64,000 bases of DNA from Mesorhizobium sp. J8 (GCF_016591715.1 NZ_AP024109.1:2232001-2296000); one strand, 5' to 3'; shown: positions 1-11,214, counted from the stretch's first letter. Made by a program: numbers and translations. The notes: a model not told the origin generated them from the letters alone.

Positions 1-456
1 GCCCAGCGTCGCGAGTGGAGCGAGGCGCGCGCGCTCGACTGGAACCTTCTCGAATGCGCGCCGCATCGCGGCGTCTGGCAGACGGTGCGCGACCTGAACT
101 ATCTCTACCGCTCGCGCCCGGCGCTGCATGCGCGCGACTGCGAGCCGGAGGGCTTCTCCTGGCTGATCGTCGACGACCGCGACAATTCGGTCTTCGCCTG
201 GCTGCGCAGCGCGCCGGACGGCAACCCGATCGCCGTCATCGCCAATTTCACGCCGGTGCCGCGCGAGAACTATCGCGTGCCGCTGCCGAGGGCGGGAAAA
301 TGGCGCGAAATCATCAACACGGATGCCGCCGACTATGGCGGCTCCGGCATGGGCAATGGCGGCATGGTCGAGGCGAGCGGGGAAGGGGGCGGTATATCGG
401 CAACGATGCTTCTGCCGCCGCTGTCGACGATCATGCTGGAACTCGTCACGGACTGA
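1..456 (+). CDS. glgB: 1,4-alpha-glucan branching enzyme, C-terminal fragment
   Basis: This is the 3' end of glgB, cut by the window edge. The frame is open from base 1 and gives about 151 residues, the last part of a protein normally over 700 residues long. The fragment holds the end of the GH13 barrel (LNYLYRSRPALHARDCEPEGF) and the C-terminal all-beta domain (IAVIANFTPVPRENYRV, ending PPLSTIMLELVTD), both typical of bacterial GlgB. The enzyme makes alpha-1,6 branches in glycogen. The catalytic residues lie upstream and cannot be checked. It is 62 bases before glgC and probably shares its operon, as in the glgBCA-pgm clusters of rhizobia. Confidence 0.93.
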   Translation, partial: AQRREWSEARALDWNLLECAPHRGVWQTVRDLNYLYRSRPALHARDCEPEGFSWLIVDDRDNSVFAWLRSAPDGNPIAVIANFTPVPRENYRVPLPRAGKWREIINTDAADYGGSGMGNGGMVEASGEGGGISATMLLPPLSTIMLELVTD

Positions 457-518
457 AGCAGATGATGTCTCATCCTGCCCTTGCAACGGTCCGGGCAGCT
501 TGTTTGGGAGGGTAACAA

Positions 519-1784
519 ATGGCAGAGATCAAACGAACCCAGCCGCTGGCACGCGATGCCATGGCCTATGTGCTGGCCGGCGGCCGCGGCAGCCGCCTCA
601 AGGAACTGACCGACCGGCGCGCCAAGCCCGCCGTCTATTTCGGCGGCAAGACGCGCATCATCGACTTTGCCCTCTCCAATGCGCTGAACTCCGGCATCCG
701 CCGCCTCGGCGTGGCCACCCAGTACAAGGCGCACTCGCTGATCCGTCACCTGCAGCGCGGCTGGAACTTCCTGCGGCCCGAGCGAAACGAAAGCTTCGAT
801 ATCCTGCCCGCATCGCAGCGCGTCTCGGAAACGCAGTGGTACGAAGGCACGGCCGACGCCGTCTACCAGAACATCGACATCATCGAGGCCTATGGCCCGG
901 AATACATGGTGATCCTTGCCGGTGACCACATCTACAAAATGGATTACGAGCTGATGCTGCGCCAGCATGTCGACGCCGGCGCCGACGTCACCGTCGGCTG
1001 CCTGGAGGTGCCGCGCATGGAGGCGACGGGCTTTGGCGTCATGCATGTCGATGCCAAGGACAACATCATCGCCTTCGTCGAAAAGCCGGCCGACCCACCT
1101 GGCATCCCGGATAAGCCGGAATTCGCGCTCGCCTCGATGGGCATCTATGTCTTCAAGACCAAGTTCCTGATGGAACAACTGCGCCGCGACGCCGCCGAGC
1201 CCGGTTCCAGCCGCGACTTCGGCAAGGACATCATCCCCTACATCGTCCAGCACGGCAAGGCGATCGCCCACCGCTTCGCCAAGTCCTGCGTACGCTCCTC
1301 GCACGAGGCCGAACCCTACTGGCGCGATGTCGGAACCGTTGACGCCTATTGGGAAGCCAATATCGACCTGACCGACGTCACGCCCGAGCTCGACCTTTAC
1401 GACCGCGATTGGCCGATCTGGACCTATGCCGAATTGAAGCCGCCGGCAAAGTTCGTCCATGACGAGGACGGCCGCCGCGGCGAGGCGATCTCCTCGCTGG
1501 TGTCCGGCGACTGCATCGTCTCCGGCGCCTCGCTGCGCCGCAGCCTGATCTTCACCGGCGCCCGCATCAATTCCTACTCCAAGCTCGAGGAAGTGGTGAT
1601 GCTGCCCGACGTGACTGTCGGCCGCAACGCGCGCCTCAAGCGCGTCGTCATCGATCATGGCGTGCAGATTCCCGAGGGGCTGGTGGTCGGCGAGGATCCG
1701 GCGCTCGACGCCAAGCGTTTTCGTGTATCGGAAAAGGGCATCTGCCTGATCACGCAGGACATGATCAACAAGCTGTCGACCTAG
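519..1784 (+). CDS. glgC: Glucose-1-phosphate adenylyltransferase (ADP-glucose pyrophosphorylase)
   Basis: A 421-residue protein of normal length for GlgC. It makes ADP-glucose from glucose-1-phosphate and ATP, the committed step of bacterial glycogen synthesis. The N-terminal nucleotidyltransferase fold carries [19 protein letters not shown] (about residues 20-39), then [14 protein letters not shown] and the GDHIYKMDY motif near residue 135. The C-terminal part has the hexapeptide-like repeats of the left-handed beta-helix ([29 protein letters not shown]). The ATG follows a GGGAGG ribosome binding site at about 507-512. The last seven codons form the first unit of a 29-base tandem repeat that runs past the stop. 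Confidence 0.97.
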   Translation: MAEIKRTQPLARDAMAYVLAGGRGSRLKELTDRRAKPAVYFGGKTRIIDFALSNALNSGIRRLGVATQYKAHSLIRHLQRGWNFLRPERNESFDILPASQRVSETQWYEGTADAVYQNIDIIEAYGPEYMVILAGDHIYKMDYELMLRQHVDAGADVTVGCLEVPRMEATGFGVMHVDAKDNIIAFVEKPADPPGIPDKPEFALASMGIYVFKTKFLMEQLRRDAAEPGSSRDFGKDIIPYIVQHGKAIAHRFAKSCVRSSHEAEPYWRDVGTVDAYWEANIDLTDVTPELDLYDRDWPIWTYAELKPPAKFVHDEDGRRGEAISSLVSGDCIVSGASLRRSLIFTGARINSYSKLEEVVMLPDVTVGRNARLKRVVIDHGVQIPEGLVVGEDPALDAKRFRVSEKGICLITQDMINKLST

Positions 1785-1850
1785 TTGGGTCGATCAGCAA
1801 GCTGTCGACCTGATCGGGTCGACCGGCAAGCTGACGACTTGATCAACAGA
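1764..1850 (+). repeat. Three tandem 29-base repeats spanning the glgC stop codon
   Basis: Three consecutive 29-base units occur at 1764-1792, 1793-1821 and 1822-1850. Each holds the core GCAAGCTGTCGACCT or a close variant. Unit 1 contains the last six sense codons and the stop of glgC; units 2 and 3 are progressively degenerate copies that fill most of the gap before glgA. This looks like duplication of the glgC 3' end by slippage. The units were aligned by eye. Confidence 0.8.
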
Positions 1851-1893
1851 TTGTCACTTTGACCTGTCACGTTGAGATCGGAATGTGGAGCGC

Positions 1894-3339
1894 ATGCAGG
1901 TTCTGTCGGTCACGCCCGAAATCTTCCCGCTGATCAAGACCGGCGGGCTTGCCGACGTGACCGGTGCCCTGCCGATCGCGCTGGCCGGCAAGGGCGTGGC
2001 GATGCGCACGCTGGTTCCCGGATATCCTGTGGTCATGTCGGCCTTCGCCAAGAAGAAACCCGTCTACCAGTACCCGCTGCTGCAGGGCGGCAAGGCTGCG
2101 ATCCATGCCGTCAAGGTCGGCGACCTCGATCTCTTCGTGCTCGACGCGCCGCATCTCTTCGATCGCCAGGGCGGCCCTTACGGAACCGCTTCCGGCGCCG
2201 ACTGGCCGGATAATTGGCGGCGCTTCGCGGCCTTGAGCCAGGTCGGCGGCGACATCGCGGGCGGCGCGATCTCCGGCTACCAGCCCGACATCGTGCATGC
2301 GCATGACTGGCAGTCGGCGATGACGCTTGCCTATATGCGCTACGGCAAGGCGGTCGGCGTGCCGTCGCTGATCACCGTCCACAATCTCGCCTTCCAGGGC
2401 CAGTTCGGCGCCGGCATCTTCGGCGAGCTCGGCCTGCCGGGCGTGGCGATGCAGCTCGACGGTGTCGAATATTACGGCGGCGTCGGCTTTCTGAAGGCCG
2501 GCCTTCAGGCTGCCTGGGCGATCACCACGGTGAGCCCGACCTATGCGCAGGAAATCCGATCGCCGGAATTCGGCATGGGCCTCGACGGCCTCATCAACAT
2601 GCGCGCCAGCGACCTCTACGGCATCGTCAACGGCATCGACGTCGACATCTGGAACCCTCAGACGGACAAGCATCTGGTCGCCAATTATTCGGCCGAAACG
2701 CTTGCAGCGCGCGCCAAGAACCGCAAGGCGGTCGAAGAGCGGTTCGGCCTGGAGGCGGACGGCAGCCCGATCGTCTGCGTCGTCAGCAGGCTGACCTGGC
2801 AGAAGGGCATGGACATCCTGGCCGCCGTCGTCGACGGTATCGTCGCCGCTGGCGCGCGCCTCGCCATACTGGGCTCGGGCGACGCCGGCCTCGAAGGCAC
2901 GCTGCTTGCAGCCGCCGCGCGCCATCGCGGCCGCGTCGGCGTCGTCGTCGGCTATGACGAAGGCCTTTCGCACGTCATGCAGGGCGGCTGCGACGCCATC
3001 ATCATCCCGTCGCGCTTCGAGCCTTGCGGGCTGACCCAGCTTTACGGGTTGCGTTATGGCTGCGTGCCGGTCGTCGCCCGTACCGGCGGCTTGGCCGACA
3101 CCATCATCGACGCCAACGAGGCCGCCTTGTCGGCCGGTGTCGCCACCGGCTTCCAGTTCGCGCCCAACAATGGCGGCGCCATGCTGCATGCCATCCAGCG
3201 GCTGGTCGAGCAGCATGCCCGGCCGGCGGCCTGGGCCTCGATCCAGCGCCAGGGCATGAAGGCCGATGTCTCCTGGGACAAGAGCGCCGAAAAATACGTC
3301 GAACTCTATCGCTTGCTGCTTTCCAAAAGGGCTGCCTGA
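1894..3339 (+). CDS. glgA: Glycogen synthase (ADP-glucose, GT5)
   Basis: A GT5 glycogen synthase of about 481 residues that adds glucose from ADP-glucose to the non-reducing ends of glycogen. The N-terminus [19 protein letters not shown] holds the KTGGL nucleotide-sugar motif. HAHDWQSAM (about residue 133) and [17 protein letters not shown] (about residue 372) are family signatures, the latter including the catalytic glutamate. I place the start at the ATG at 1894 because family members begin with M-x-VLSV at this point; an in-frame GTG at 1885 would add three residues. It lies between glgC and pgm and ends 3 bases before pgm, so translation is probably coupled. Confidence 0.96.
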   Translation: MQVLSVTPEIFPLIKTGGLADVTGALPIALAGKGVAMRTLVPGYPVVMSAFAKKKPVYQYPLLQGGKAAIHAVKVGDLDLFVLDAPHLFDRQGGPYGTASGADWPDNWRRFAALSQVGGDIAGGAISGYQPDIVHAHDWQSAMTLAYMRYGKAVGVPSLITVHNLAFQGQFGAGIFGELGLPGVAMQLDGVEYYGGVGFLKAGLQAAWAITTVSPTYAQEIRSPEFGMGLDGLINMRASDLYGIVNGIDVDIWNPQTDKHLVANYSAETLAARAKNRKAVEERFGLEADGSPIVCVVSRLTWQKGMDILAAVVDGIVAAGARLAILGSGDAGLEGTLLAAAARHRGRVGVVVGYDEGLSHVMQGGCDAIIIPSRFEPCGLTQLYGLRYGCVPVVARTGGLADTIIDANEAALSAGVATGFQFAPNNGGAMLHAIQRLVEQHARPAAWASIQRQGMKADVSWDKSAEKYVELYRLLLSKRAA

Positions 3340-4971
<1,632 letters not shown>

Positions 4972-4988
4972 GGGTGCAAGAGAAGGCT

Positions 4989-5160
4989 CCCCCTTCTCCC
5001 CTTGTGGGAGAAGGTGGCCGAGCGAAGCTCGGACGGATGAGGGGTGCTCCAGCTTGGCGAAAACCGACGCCTGAAGCACCGGCGCCTCATTCCTTCCAAC
5101 GCCCCTCATCCGTCTCGGCGCTGCGCGCCGATCCACCTTCTCCCACAAGGGGAGAGGGGA
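4989..5160. repeat. Paired inverted-repeat (REP-like) element between pgm and glgX
   Basis: Two copies of a roughly 55-base sequence lie in opposite orientation at 4989-5044 and 5102-5160, separated by 57 bases. Each copy contains its own smaller palindromes, such as CCCCTTGTGGG, and a variable hairpin (CGAGCGAAGCTCG in the left copy, CGGCGCTGCGCGCCG in the right one), with GGATGAGGGG at the inner edge. Short elements of this type are abundant in the intergenic DNA of Mesorhizobium and relatives. In RNA the pair would fold into one long stem that could modulate read-through from pgm to glgX. It fills the whole gap and there is no gene in it. Confidence 0.8.
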
Positions 5161-5170
5161 AGGCGCGCGC

Positions 5171-7168
5171 ATGACCCTCGGCGCCACCGTCACGCCCGAA
5201 GGCATCCGCTTCGCCGCCCGGTCCTCATCGGCGCGGCGCCTCTGGGTTTCGCTTTTCGACGACAGCGGCGCGCGCGAGATCGATCGGCTGGAGCTCAAGC
5301 CGGAAGGCGAGGGCGTGCATGCGCTCCTTGTCCCCGGCCTTGGTGGCGGCACGCGTTACGGCTTTCGCGCCGACGGCGATTATGCGCCGGATCGGGGCCT
5401 GTGGTTCGATCCGGACAAGCTTCTTACCGACCCCTATGCCGTCGAGATCGACCGTCCGTACCAATATCATTGGCGGCTTGCCGCCAAGCGCAACGAAGGC
5501 GCCGACACGGCCCCGCTGATGCCGAAGGCGATTGCGCGTTCGATGCCCAAGCCGGTGCTGGCCGAGCCACCGCTGTTTCTGCCCGGCGGGCTGATCTACG
5601 AACTCAATGTCCGCTCCTTCACCAGGCTGCATCCGGAGGTGCCGGAAGCGCAGCGTGGCACCGTCGCGGCGCTCGCCCATCCGGCCATCGTCGAGCACCT
5701 GAAGCGTCTCGGCGTCTCGACCGTGGAACTGATGCCGGTCACCGCTTGGATCGACGAGCGGCATCTGCCGCCGCTGGGCCTCGGCAACGCCTGGGGCTAC
5801 AATCCCGTCACCTTCATGGCGCTCGACCCGCGCCTGGCGCCCGGCGGCCTCGAGGAGTTGCGCGACACCATTGCCGTGCTGCGCAAGGCCGGCATAGGCA
5901 CCATCCTCGACCTCGTCTTCAACCACACCGGCGAGAGCGATCGGCTTGGGCCGACGCTGTCGCTGCGCGGCCTCGACGCGCTGTCTTACTACCGGCATCA
6001 GCCGGACGGCAGGCTGGTCAACGACACCGGCACCGGCAACACCGTCGCCTGCGACCATCCGGTGGTGCGCGAGATGGTGCTCGACACGCTGCGCCACTTC
6101 GTCCGCTTCGCCGGCGTCGACGGCTTCCGCTTCGATCTGGCGCCGGTGCTCGGACGTGTCGACGGCGCTTTCGATCCGGAAGCGCCGCTGCTCCGGGATA
6201 TTGCCGGCGATCCTGTGCTCGCCGGCCGCGTGCTGATCGCCGAACCGTGGGATATCGGACCGAACGGCTACCAGCTCGGCAATTTCCGCCCGCCTTATCT
6301 GGAATGGAACGACCGCTACCGCGACGATGTCAGGCGCTTCTGGCGCGGCGATGCCGGCGCGATCGGCGCTTTGGCCACTCGGCTTGCGGGGTCCTCCGAT
6401 ATCTTCTGCAGGGAGGACCACCCAGTCAGCCGCACGGTCAACTTCATCGCCGCGCATGATGGCATGACGCTGGCCGACATCGTCGCCTATGAGCGCAAGC
6501 ACAACGACGCCAATGGCGAGCAGAACCGCGACGGCCACAACGACAATCTGTCCTGGAACAACGGCGCCGAGGGCGAGACGGGCGACGGGACGATCAGCGT
6601 GGCCCGTTCCAGCGACCGGCGCGCGCTGCTCGCCACGCTCTTTGCCTCGCGCGGCACCATCATGCTGACGGCCGGCGACGAGTTCGCCCGCACGCAGAAA
6701 GGCAACAACAATGCCTATGCGCAGGACAACGCCATCACCTGGCTGGACTGGGAAGGCCGCGATCGGGCGCTCGAGCAATACGCATCGTCGCTCGCCACGC
6801 TGCGCCGGGCCTTTCCTGCGCTGACGGATACGCACTTGCTGACCGGCGAGCCGGCCGATGGATCGGAAATCCCCGACGTGGCCTGGCTGACCGAGACCGG
6901 CGCGCCGTTCGGCGAGGCCGACTGGAACGATCCCGGCCGCCATCGCCTCGTCATGCTGCTCGGCGACAAAGAGGGCCGCCGGCTTGCCGTGATGATCAAT
7001 GGCGACCGCCGGCAATGCGTCTTCACCTTGCCGGTGCGGGAAGGCTTCGAATGGCTCCCGGCGGTCGATCCGCACCCGGTCGATCCTGCGCGGCCGTTAC
7101 CCGGCCGGAGCGTCGGTTTCATGATCGAGCGGCGTGCCGCTGGATCGCGCAACAAGAAGGGCTCGTGA
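5171..7168 (+). CDS. glgX: Glycogen debranching enzyme (GH13)
   Basis: A 665-residue GlgX-type isoamylase-like enzyme that hydrolyses alpha-1,6 branches of limit dextrins. An N-terminal CBM48-like domain (VTPEGIRFAARSSSARRLWV) is followed by the GH13 barrel with LVFNHTGE (region I, about residue 247), GFRFDLAPVL (region II with the nucleophile Asp, about residue 318), IAEPWD (region III acid/base Glu, about residue 358) and FIAAHDGMTL (region IV, about residue 426). The ATG directly follows the inverted-repeat element. The stop overlaps the start of the next gene by one base, so the pair is translationally coupled. Confidence 0.95.
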   Translation: MTLGATVTPEGIRFAARSSSARRLWVSLFDDSGAREIDRLELKPEGEGVHALLVPGLGGGTRYGFRADGDYAPDRGLWFDPDKLLTDPYAVEIDRPYQYHWRLAAKRNEGADTAPLMPKAIARSMPKPVLAEPPLFLPGGLIYELNVRSFTRLHPEVPEAQRGTVAALAHPAIVEHLKRLGVSTVELMPVTAWIDERHLPPLGLGNAWGYNPVTFMALDPRLAPGGLEELRDTIAVLRKAGIGTILDLVFNHTGESDRLGPTLSLRGLDALSYYRHQPDGRLVNDTGTGNTVACDHPVVREMVLDTLRHFVRFAGVDGFRFDLAPVLGRVDGAFDPEAPLLRDIAGDPVLAGRVLIAEPWDIGPNGYQLGNFRPPYLEWNDRYRDDVRRFWRGDAGAIGALATRLAGSSDIFCREDHPVSRTVNFIAAHDGMTLADIVAYERKHNDANGEQNRDGHNDNLSWNNGAEGETGDGTISVARSSDRRALLATLFASRGTIMLTAGDEFARTQKGNNNAYAQDNAITWLDWEGRDRALEQYASSLATLRRAFPALTDTHLLTGEPADGSEIPDVAWLTETGAPFGEADWNDPGRHRLVMLLGDKEGRRLAVMINGDRRQCVFTLPVREGFEWLPAVDPHPVDPARPLPGRSVGFMIERRAAGSRNKKGS

Positions 7169-8823
7169 TGGTTGGCGACAATTCCGGGCAAGGGACCGAA
7201 TGGTGGCGCGGCTGCGTCATCTACCAGGTCTATCCGCGCTCCTTCCAGGACACGACCGGCAACGGCAGCGGCGACCTCAACGGCATCACCGCGCGGCTCG
7301 CCCATATCGCGTCACTCGGTGTCGACGCGATATGGCTGTCACCCTTCTTCAAGTCGCCGATGGCCGACATGGGCTACGATGTGTCGGACTATCGCGATGT
7401 CGATCCAATGTTCGGGACGCTGGAGGATTTCGATGCGCTCATCGCCGAGGCGCATCGGCTCGGCCTGAAGCTCATCATCGACCAGGTGATCTCGCATTCC
7501 TCCGACAGGCACGAATGGTTCATCGAAAGTCGCGCCGGCCGCGACAACGCCAAGGCCGACTGGTATGTCTGGGCCGATGCGAAGCCGGACGGCAGCGCGC
7601 CCAACAATTGGCAATCGCTGTTCGGCGGCCCCGCCTGGGAATGGGACGCCACCCGCCGGCAGTATTACATGCACAATTTCGTGGCAGCGCAGCCGGATTT
7701 GAACTTCCACAACCCGGAGGTCCAGGACGCGCTGCTCGACACCGTTCGCTTCTGGCTGGAGCGCGGCGTCGACGGCTTCCGGCTGGATACCGTCAACTAC
7801 TATGTCCACGACCGGTGGCTGCGCGACAATCCGCCCTTGGCGTCAAGCGTCGCCGGCACCAACGGTTCCACCAGCACCTACGGCTTCCAGGAGCATCTCT
7901 TCGACAAGACACGGCCGGAGAATCTCGACTTCCTGAAACGCTTCCGCGCGCTGCTCGACGAATATCCGGGCCGCGCCGCGGTCGGCGAGGTGGGTGACGA
8001 GGAGCGTTCGCTGCAGACGCTCGCCGCCTATGTCTCCGGCGGCGACAAATTGCAGATGTGCTACACCTTCGACCTGCTCAGCCCGCAATTTTCCGCCGCC
8101 CATGTGCGCGGCTGCGTCGAGGCGTTCGAGACGACCGCCCCGGACGGCTGGGTCTGCTGGGCCTTCTCCAACCATGATGTCATGCGCCATGTCAGCCGTT
8201 GGATGCGGCCCGGCGAGAACCCGGACGCAGTGGCCAAATTCTCGATCGCGTTGCTGTCATGCCTGCGCGGGTCGATCTGTCTCTACCAGGGCGAGGAACT
8301 GGGGCTGGAGGAAGCCGATCTCGCCTATGAGGACCTGCGCGACCCCGTCGGCATCCGCTTCTGGCCGGGCGTGAAGGGCAGGGACGGCTGCCGCACGCCG
8401 ATGGTCTGGGAAGCGGAGGCCGAGAATGCCGGGTTTTCGACGGCCAAGCCCTGGCTGCCGGTGCCGCAAGCGCATCGCGCCCGGGCGGTCGACATTCAGG
8501 ATGGCGAGGGCGGTTCCGTGCTCGCGGCCTATCGATCGATCCTTGCCCTGCGCAAGCATCATCCGGCGCTGATCGCGGGCTCCATCCGTTTTCTCGAGGC
8601 CGAGGGCGATGTGCTGGCCTTCATCCGCCTGCAGGAGGACGAGAGATTGCTGTGCGTCTTCAACTTCGCCGCGGAGCCGGCAAACTGGGTGTTGCCGGCC
8701 GAGATGGGGGATGTAGAGATAACGGCTTTTGCCGTTGATGTCGCCGGCGTTCTAACCGGTGTCGTCGAGGAGAGCGCGGTGGCGCTGCCGCCACTGGGCA
8801 GTTTCGTCGGCAGGATTGGCTGA
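7168..8823 (+). CDS. Alpha-glucosidase / oligo-1,6-glucosidase family (GH13)
   Basis: A 551-residue GH13 enzyme of the alpha-glucosidase/oligo-1,6-glucosidase type, probably cytoplasmic since no signal peptide is seen. Signatures are WWRGCVIYQVYPRSFQD at the N-terminus, DQVISHSS (region I), GFRLDTVNYY (region II with nucleophile Asp), GEVGDEE (region III Glu) and FSNHDVMR (region IV). It most resembles rhizobial AglA-like alpha-glucosidases, but specificity cannot be read from sequence. The start is the ATG at 7168 that overlaps the glgX stop; the frame is open further upstream, but that stretch is the glgX coding region. As last gene of the glycogen operon it would hydrolyse the maltooligosaccharides released by GlgX. 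Confidence 0.9.
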   Translation: MVGDNSGQGTEWWRGCVIYQVYPRSFQDTTGNGSGDLNGITARLAHIASLGVDAIWLSPFFKSPMADMGYDVSDYRDVDPMFGTLEDFDALIAEAHRLGLKLIIDQVISHSSDRHEWFIESRAGRDNAKADWYVWADAKPDGSAPNNWQSLFGGPAWEWDATRRQYYMHNFVAAQPDLNFHNPEVQDALLDTVRFWLERGVDGFRLDTVNYYVHDRWLRDNPPLASSVAGTNGSTSTYGFQEHLFDKTRPENLDFLKRFRALLDEYPGRAAVGEVGDEERSLQTLAAYVSGGDKLQMCYTFDLLSPQFSAAHVRGCVEAFETTAPDGWVCWAFSNHDVMRHVSRWMRPGENPDAVAKFSIALLSCLRGSICLYQGEELGLEEADLAYEDLRDPVGIRFWPGVKGRDGCRTPMVWEAEAENAGFSTAKPWLPVPQAHRARAVDIQDGEGGSVLAAYRSILALRKHHPALIAGSIRFLEAEGDVLAFIRLQEDERLLCVFNFAAEPANWVLPAEMGDVEITAFAVDVAGVLTGVVEESAVALPPLGSFVGRIG

Positions 8824-8830
8824 CGGTGAT

Positions 8831-10588
8831 TTACTGGACGAGCACCGAGCGGCCGCAGCTCGCGCCGGTCACCCGGACGTCGGCCTCTCCGACGCGTACG
8901 CCAAGCGCCCCAAGAACATTGTAGACCAGGCTGTCGACTGGCGCGGTCACGCCGTTGAGCAGCGTCGTCACCGCTGGCTTCACCGTGCCGAGCAGGGCGG
9001 TCAGATCGATGCCTAGGCCCAGCGCATTGATCGAAAGCGTCAGGTTGTTGACCAGCGATGTCGTCAGCGACTGCGTCAGGTTCTTCGTCGACACCGTCTT
9101 GGTCGCCTTGTTGGCGATGTCGGTGGCGTTGTAGGTCAGGTTGGTCGGCGTCATGTTGGTGACCGAGAAGGCCGACGAGCCTGTCACCTGCAGCACCGGG
9201 ATGAGCAACGGCTTCAGGTCCGCAATATCGGCGTCGGAGAATGATTGCGGCTTGGTGAAATCCGCGAAGCCGCTTGCGCTGCTGTTGGCCAGATGGGCTG
9301 AGACCACGCCCGGCTGCGCGACGATCGAAACCTTGATGCTGGAGGGGCCGGTCGGGCAGCTGATATCGGTCAGCTTCGCTTCGGCATAGGCCACTTCGAC
9401 GTTGAGCGGCAGGTGGACGGCGACAAGACTGGTGCCGCCGCCGAGATTGGGATTGCCAAGTGTCACGTTGGCGTTGAGCTTGATGCGGGTCTGCGCCGTG
9501 CGCACGACGGTGCCGGCTTCTCCCACAGCCAGCCAGGCCGAGTTCTGCATCGGCTCGCCGATGGCGATCGCAAGCGTCGTCGATGCCAGTCCCGGAATGG
9601 TGGCGCCGAGATCGACCGCCACCTGGTTCGTGCCGTTCGCCAGAGCGGCCGCCGCGGTAAGCATGCTGAGCGCGCTGGAAGTCACGTTGAGCCCGGCCGG
9701 CTTTTGCCCGAGGCCGAGATCGCCGACGGAGCCGAGATCGATGAGGGTGCTGAGCGGAATCTTGACGGTGTTGGTGGCGCTGGAGGCCATGGTCTGCAGG
9801 GCGATCTTGGCGGTGCGGTCCAGCCCCGGCACATTGGCCATCGCGGTAGCGATCTGGCCGATCGTTGCCTTGGAGGCGAGCACGTCGGAATAGCTCACAC
9901 CCGTCAGGTGCAATTGCGTCGCCAGCGCATCGGTGAAGGAAAGAATGTCGACATCGGCCGACACCAGCGAATTGTAATCCATCACGCTGAGCGAGATGCC
10001 GTTGCCGCCGAGAAGGCCGCCGAGAAGCGCGTTGAGAATGCCGCCGTTGAGGCTGGCAAGCCGCGAGCCGACCGAAAAAGCCGCTTGCGGCTGCGCGCTG
10101 GCGATTGCCGTCGTGCCGAGAGTGGGCGGCGCCATGATCGAGCCGGCGAAATAGAGCGTGCCCTGCTTCTTCAGCGACACCTGCACGGCATTGTAGGGCA
10201 GCTTGCCCGCCTCGAACCGGCTGCCGGCGGCAATGGTGCTGACGCCCGTGTAGCGCCCCGGCACGATCTGGACGACCGCCTTGGTGGCGGTTGGCGCCAC
10301 GGTGGTGCCTTGTTGCTGCACGGCGACCGAGGTGATGCCGTTGTCGGCGAGCGTCGCCAGCACCGCCTGCTGGGCATTGGTGATGTTCGAGGCCGCGGTG
10401 ATGGCGGCAAGGTCGACGATCAACTGCGCGGCCCGGCGCTCGTTGTACAGTGAGCCTTCGTCGATCGCGAAGGCGGTCAGCGCCAGCGCCACCGGCGTGC
10501 ATAGCGCCGTCATGACGGCGAAATTCGCGCTACGGTCGGCGAGCAGCTTCCGCGTCGCCGCAATCAATCCCCCCTTGGCCCGCATCAT
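8831..10588 (-). CDS. TadG-like Flp pilus-assembly family protein
   Basis: A 585-residue protein with one N-terminal membrane segment (about residues 20-45) in the setting typical of the TadG-like N-terminal domain: basic start, RSANFAVMTALCTPVALALTAFAIDEGSLYNERRAAQ. The rest is a long Ala/Thr/Val-rich, presumably periplasmic region with no enzymatic motif that I can name. TadE/TadG proteins are pseudopilin-like accessory proteins of Tad/Flp pili. The start overlaps the stop of the TadE-like gene upstream by four bases (ATGA). No other tad genes (cpaB-F, tadB-D) lie in the window, so the pair may be an orphan or serve a tad locus elsewhere. Confidence 0.8.
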   Translation of the reverse strand: MMRAKGGLIAATRKLLADRSANFAVMTALCTPVALALTAFAIDEGSLYNERRAAQLIVDLAAITAASNITNAQQAVLATLADNGITSVAVQQQGTTVAPTATKAVVQIVPGRYTGVSTIAAGSRFEAGKLPYNAVQVSLKKQGTLYFAGSIMAPPTLGTTAIASAQPQAAFSVGSRLASLNGGILNALLGGLLGGNGISLSVMDYNSLVSADVDILSFTDALATQLHLTGVSYSDVLASKATIGQIATAMANVPGLDRTAKIALQTMASSATNTVKIPLSTLIDLGSVGDLGLGQKPAGLNVTSSALSMLTAAAALANGTNQVAVDLGATIPGLASTTLAIAIGEPMQNSAWLAVGEAGTVVRTAQTRIKLNANVTLGNPNLGGGTSLVAVHLPLNVEVAYAEAKLTDISCPTGPSSIKVSIVAQPGVVSAHLANSSASGFADFTKPQSFSDADIADLKPLLIPVLQVTGSSAFSVTNMTPTNLTYNATDIANKATKTVSTKNLTQSLTTSLVNNLTLSINALGLGIDLTALLGTVKPAVTTLLNGVTAPVDSLVYNVLGALGVRVGEADVRVTGASCGRSVLVQ

Positions 10589-11031
10589 ATCCCTCCGACG
10601 CGGATCGTCGACTGGCGCTGGATCGTCGTGCCCGGCAGCGGCAGCGTCTTGAACAGGTTCCAGATCGGCAGGTTGCGCGCATCGTAGGTGACCGAAACCA
10701 CGAATTGGCTGCCGTCGGAGACACTGTCCTGTGCGTTGACGGTCAGCTTGTTGGGATCGACGAAGGGATAGCCCGAGACGTCGTGCGCGATGAAATCGGT
10801 GACCAGCGCCTGCCGCTCGGTCTGGTTCAGGCCGGCAATCGCCGTGCGCGCCGCGTCGGCGGCGATCTGTTGCACGGAGTGGCTGGCGCCGAAATAGATT
10901 CCGTATGCAACCATGCCGAGCAGAAGCAGGATGAAGATCGGCGCAAGCATGGCGAATTCGATTGCCGACGTGCCCGTGGCGTCAGCCCGGAAACGACACC
11001 ACGAAACAAGGAATTTTCGGTTTTTCAGCAT
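10585..11031 (-). CDS. TadE-like pilus family protein
   Basis: About 148 residues from the ATG at 11031. The start carries a basic stretch, then the TadE signature GTSAIEFAMLAPIFILLLLGMVAYGIYFGASHSVQQIAADAAR: a conserved Glu near the start of one hydrophobic helix, as in pseudopilins. The C-terminal part is a short beta-rich periplasmic region. The frame is open to 11154, but the first 41 residues of that longer version do not look like part of the family, so I use the internal ATG. It is co-transcribed with the TadG-like gene and divergent from the opp operon across 294 bases. Confidence 0.8.
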   Translation of the reverse strand: MLKNRKFLVSWCRFRADATGTSAIEFAMLAPIFILLLLGMVAYGIYFGASHSVQQIAADAARTAIAGLNQTERQALVTDFIAHDVSGYPFVDPNKLTVNAQDSVSDGSQFVVSVTYDARNLPIWNLFKTLPLPGTTIQRQSTIRVGGI

Positions 11032-11144
11032 GATGCGGAGAATGCCAAAACCTGCCTGCAAAAACAGAAAACGCCTCGAACAACCGGCAGGTGTGCCAAG
11101 TTGAAGACAAGCTCTAAGCTTTAGGTTCCGCTGTTTTAGCGTGA

Positions 11145-11163
11145 TGACGCTCACTTTGCGTCA
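11145..11163. promoter_or_regulatory. Dyad in the divergent tadE-like/oppA intergenic region
   Basis: Perfect 6-base arms TGACGC (11145-11150) and GCGTCA (11158-11163) flank a 7-base spacer, between the divergent TadE-like gene and oppA and just upstream of the likely oppA promoter. It could be a binding site for a dimeric regulator of either unit. Only the symmetry is seen; no regulator is identified. Confidence 0.35.
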
Positions 11164-11175
11164 AGCAGGCAATGG

Positions 11176-11204
11176 TTGAAATAAGATTTGCCTCTGTCTA
11201 GTCT
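11176..11204 (+). promoter_or_regulatory. Candidate sigma-70-type promoter of the opp operon
   Basis: TTGAAA at 11176-11181 and TAGTCT at 11199-11204 are separated by 17 bases, a fair match to housekeeping -35 and -10 boxes. They lie about 120 bases before oppA, leaving a leader with two strong hairpins. Assigned by eye. Confidence 0.45.
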
Positions 11205-11214
11205 CCTGCCACCA

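Noticed and set aside
4989..5160. The paired palindrome as a mobile element with its own gene
   Set aside because: Only 172 bases long with no open frame of its own; it is an intergenic repeat rather than an insertion sequence.
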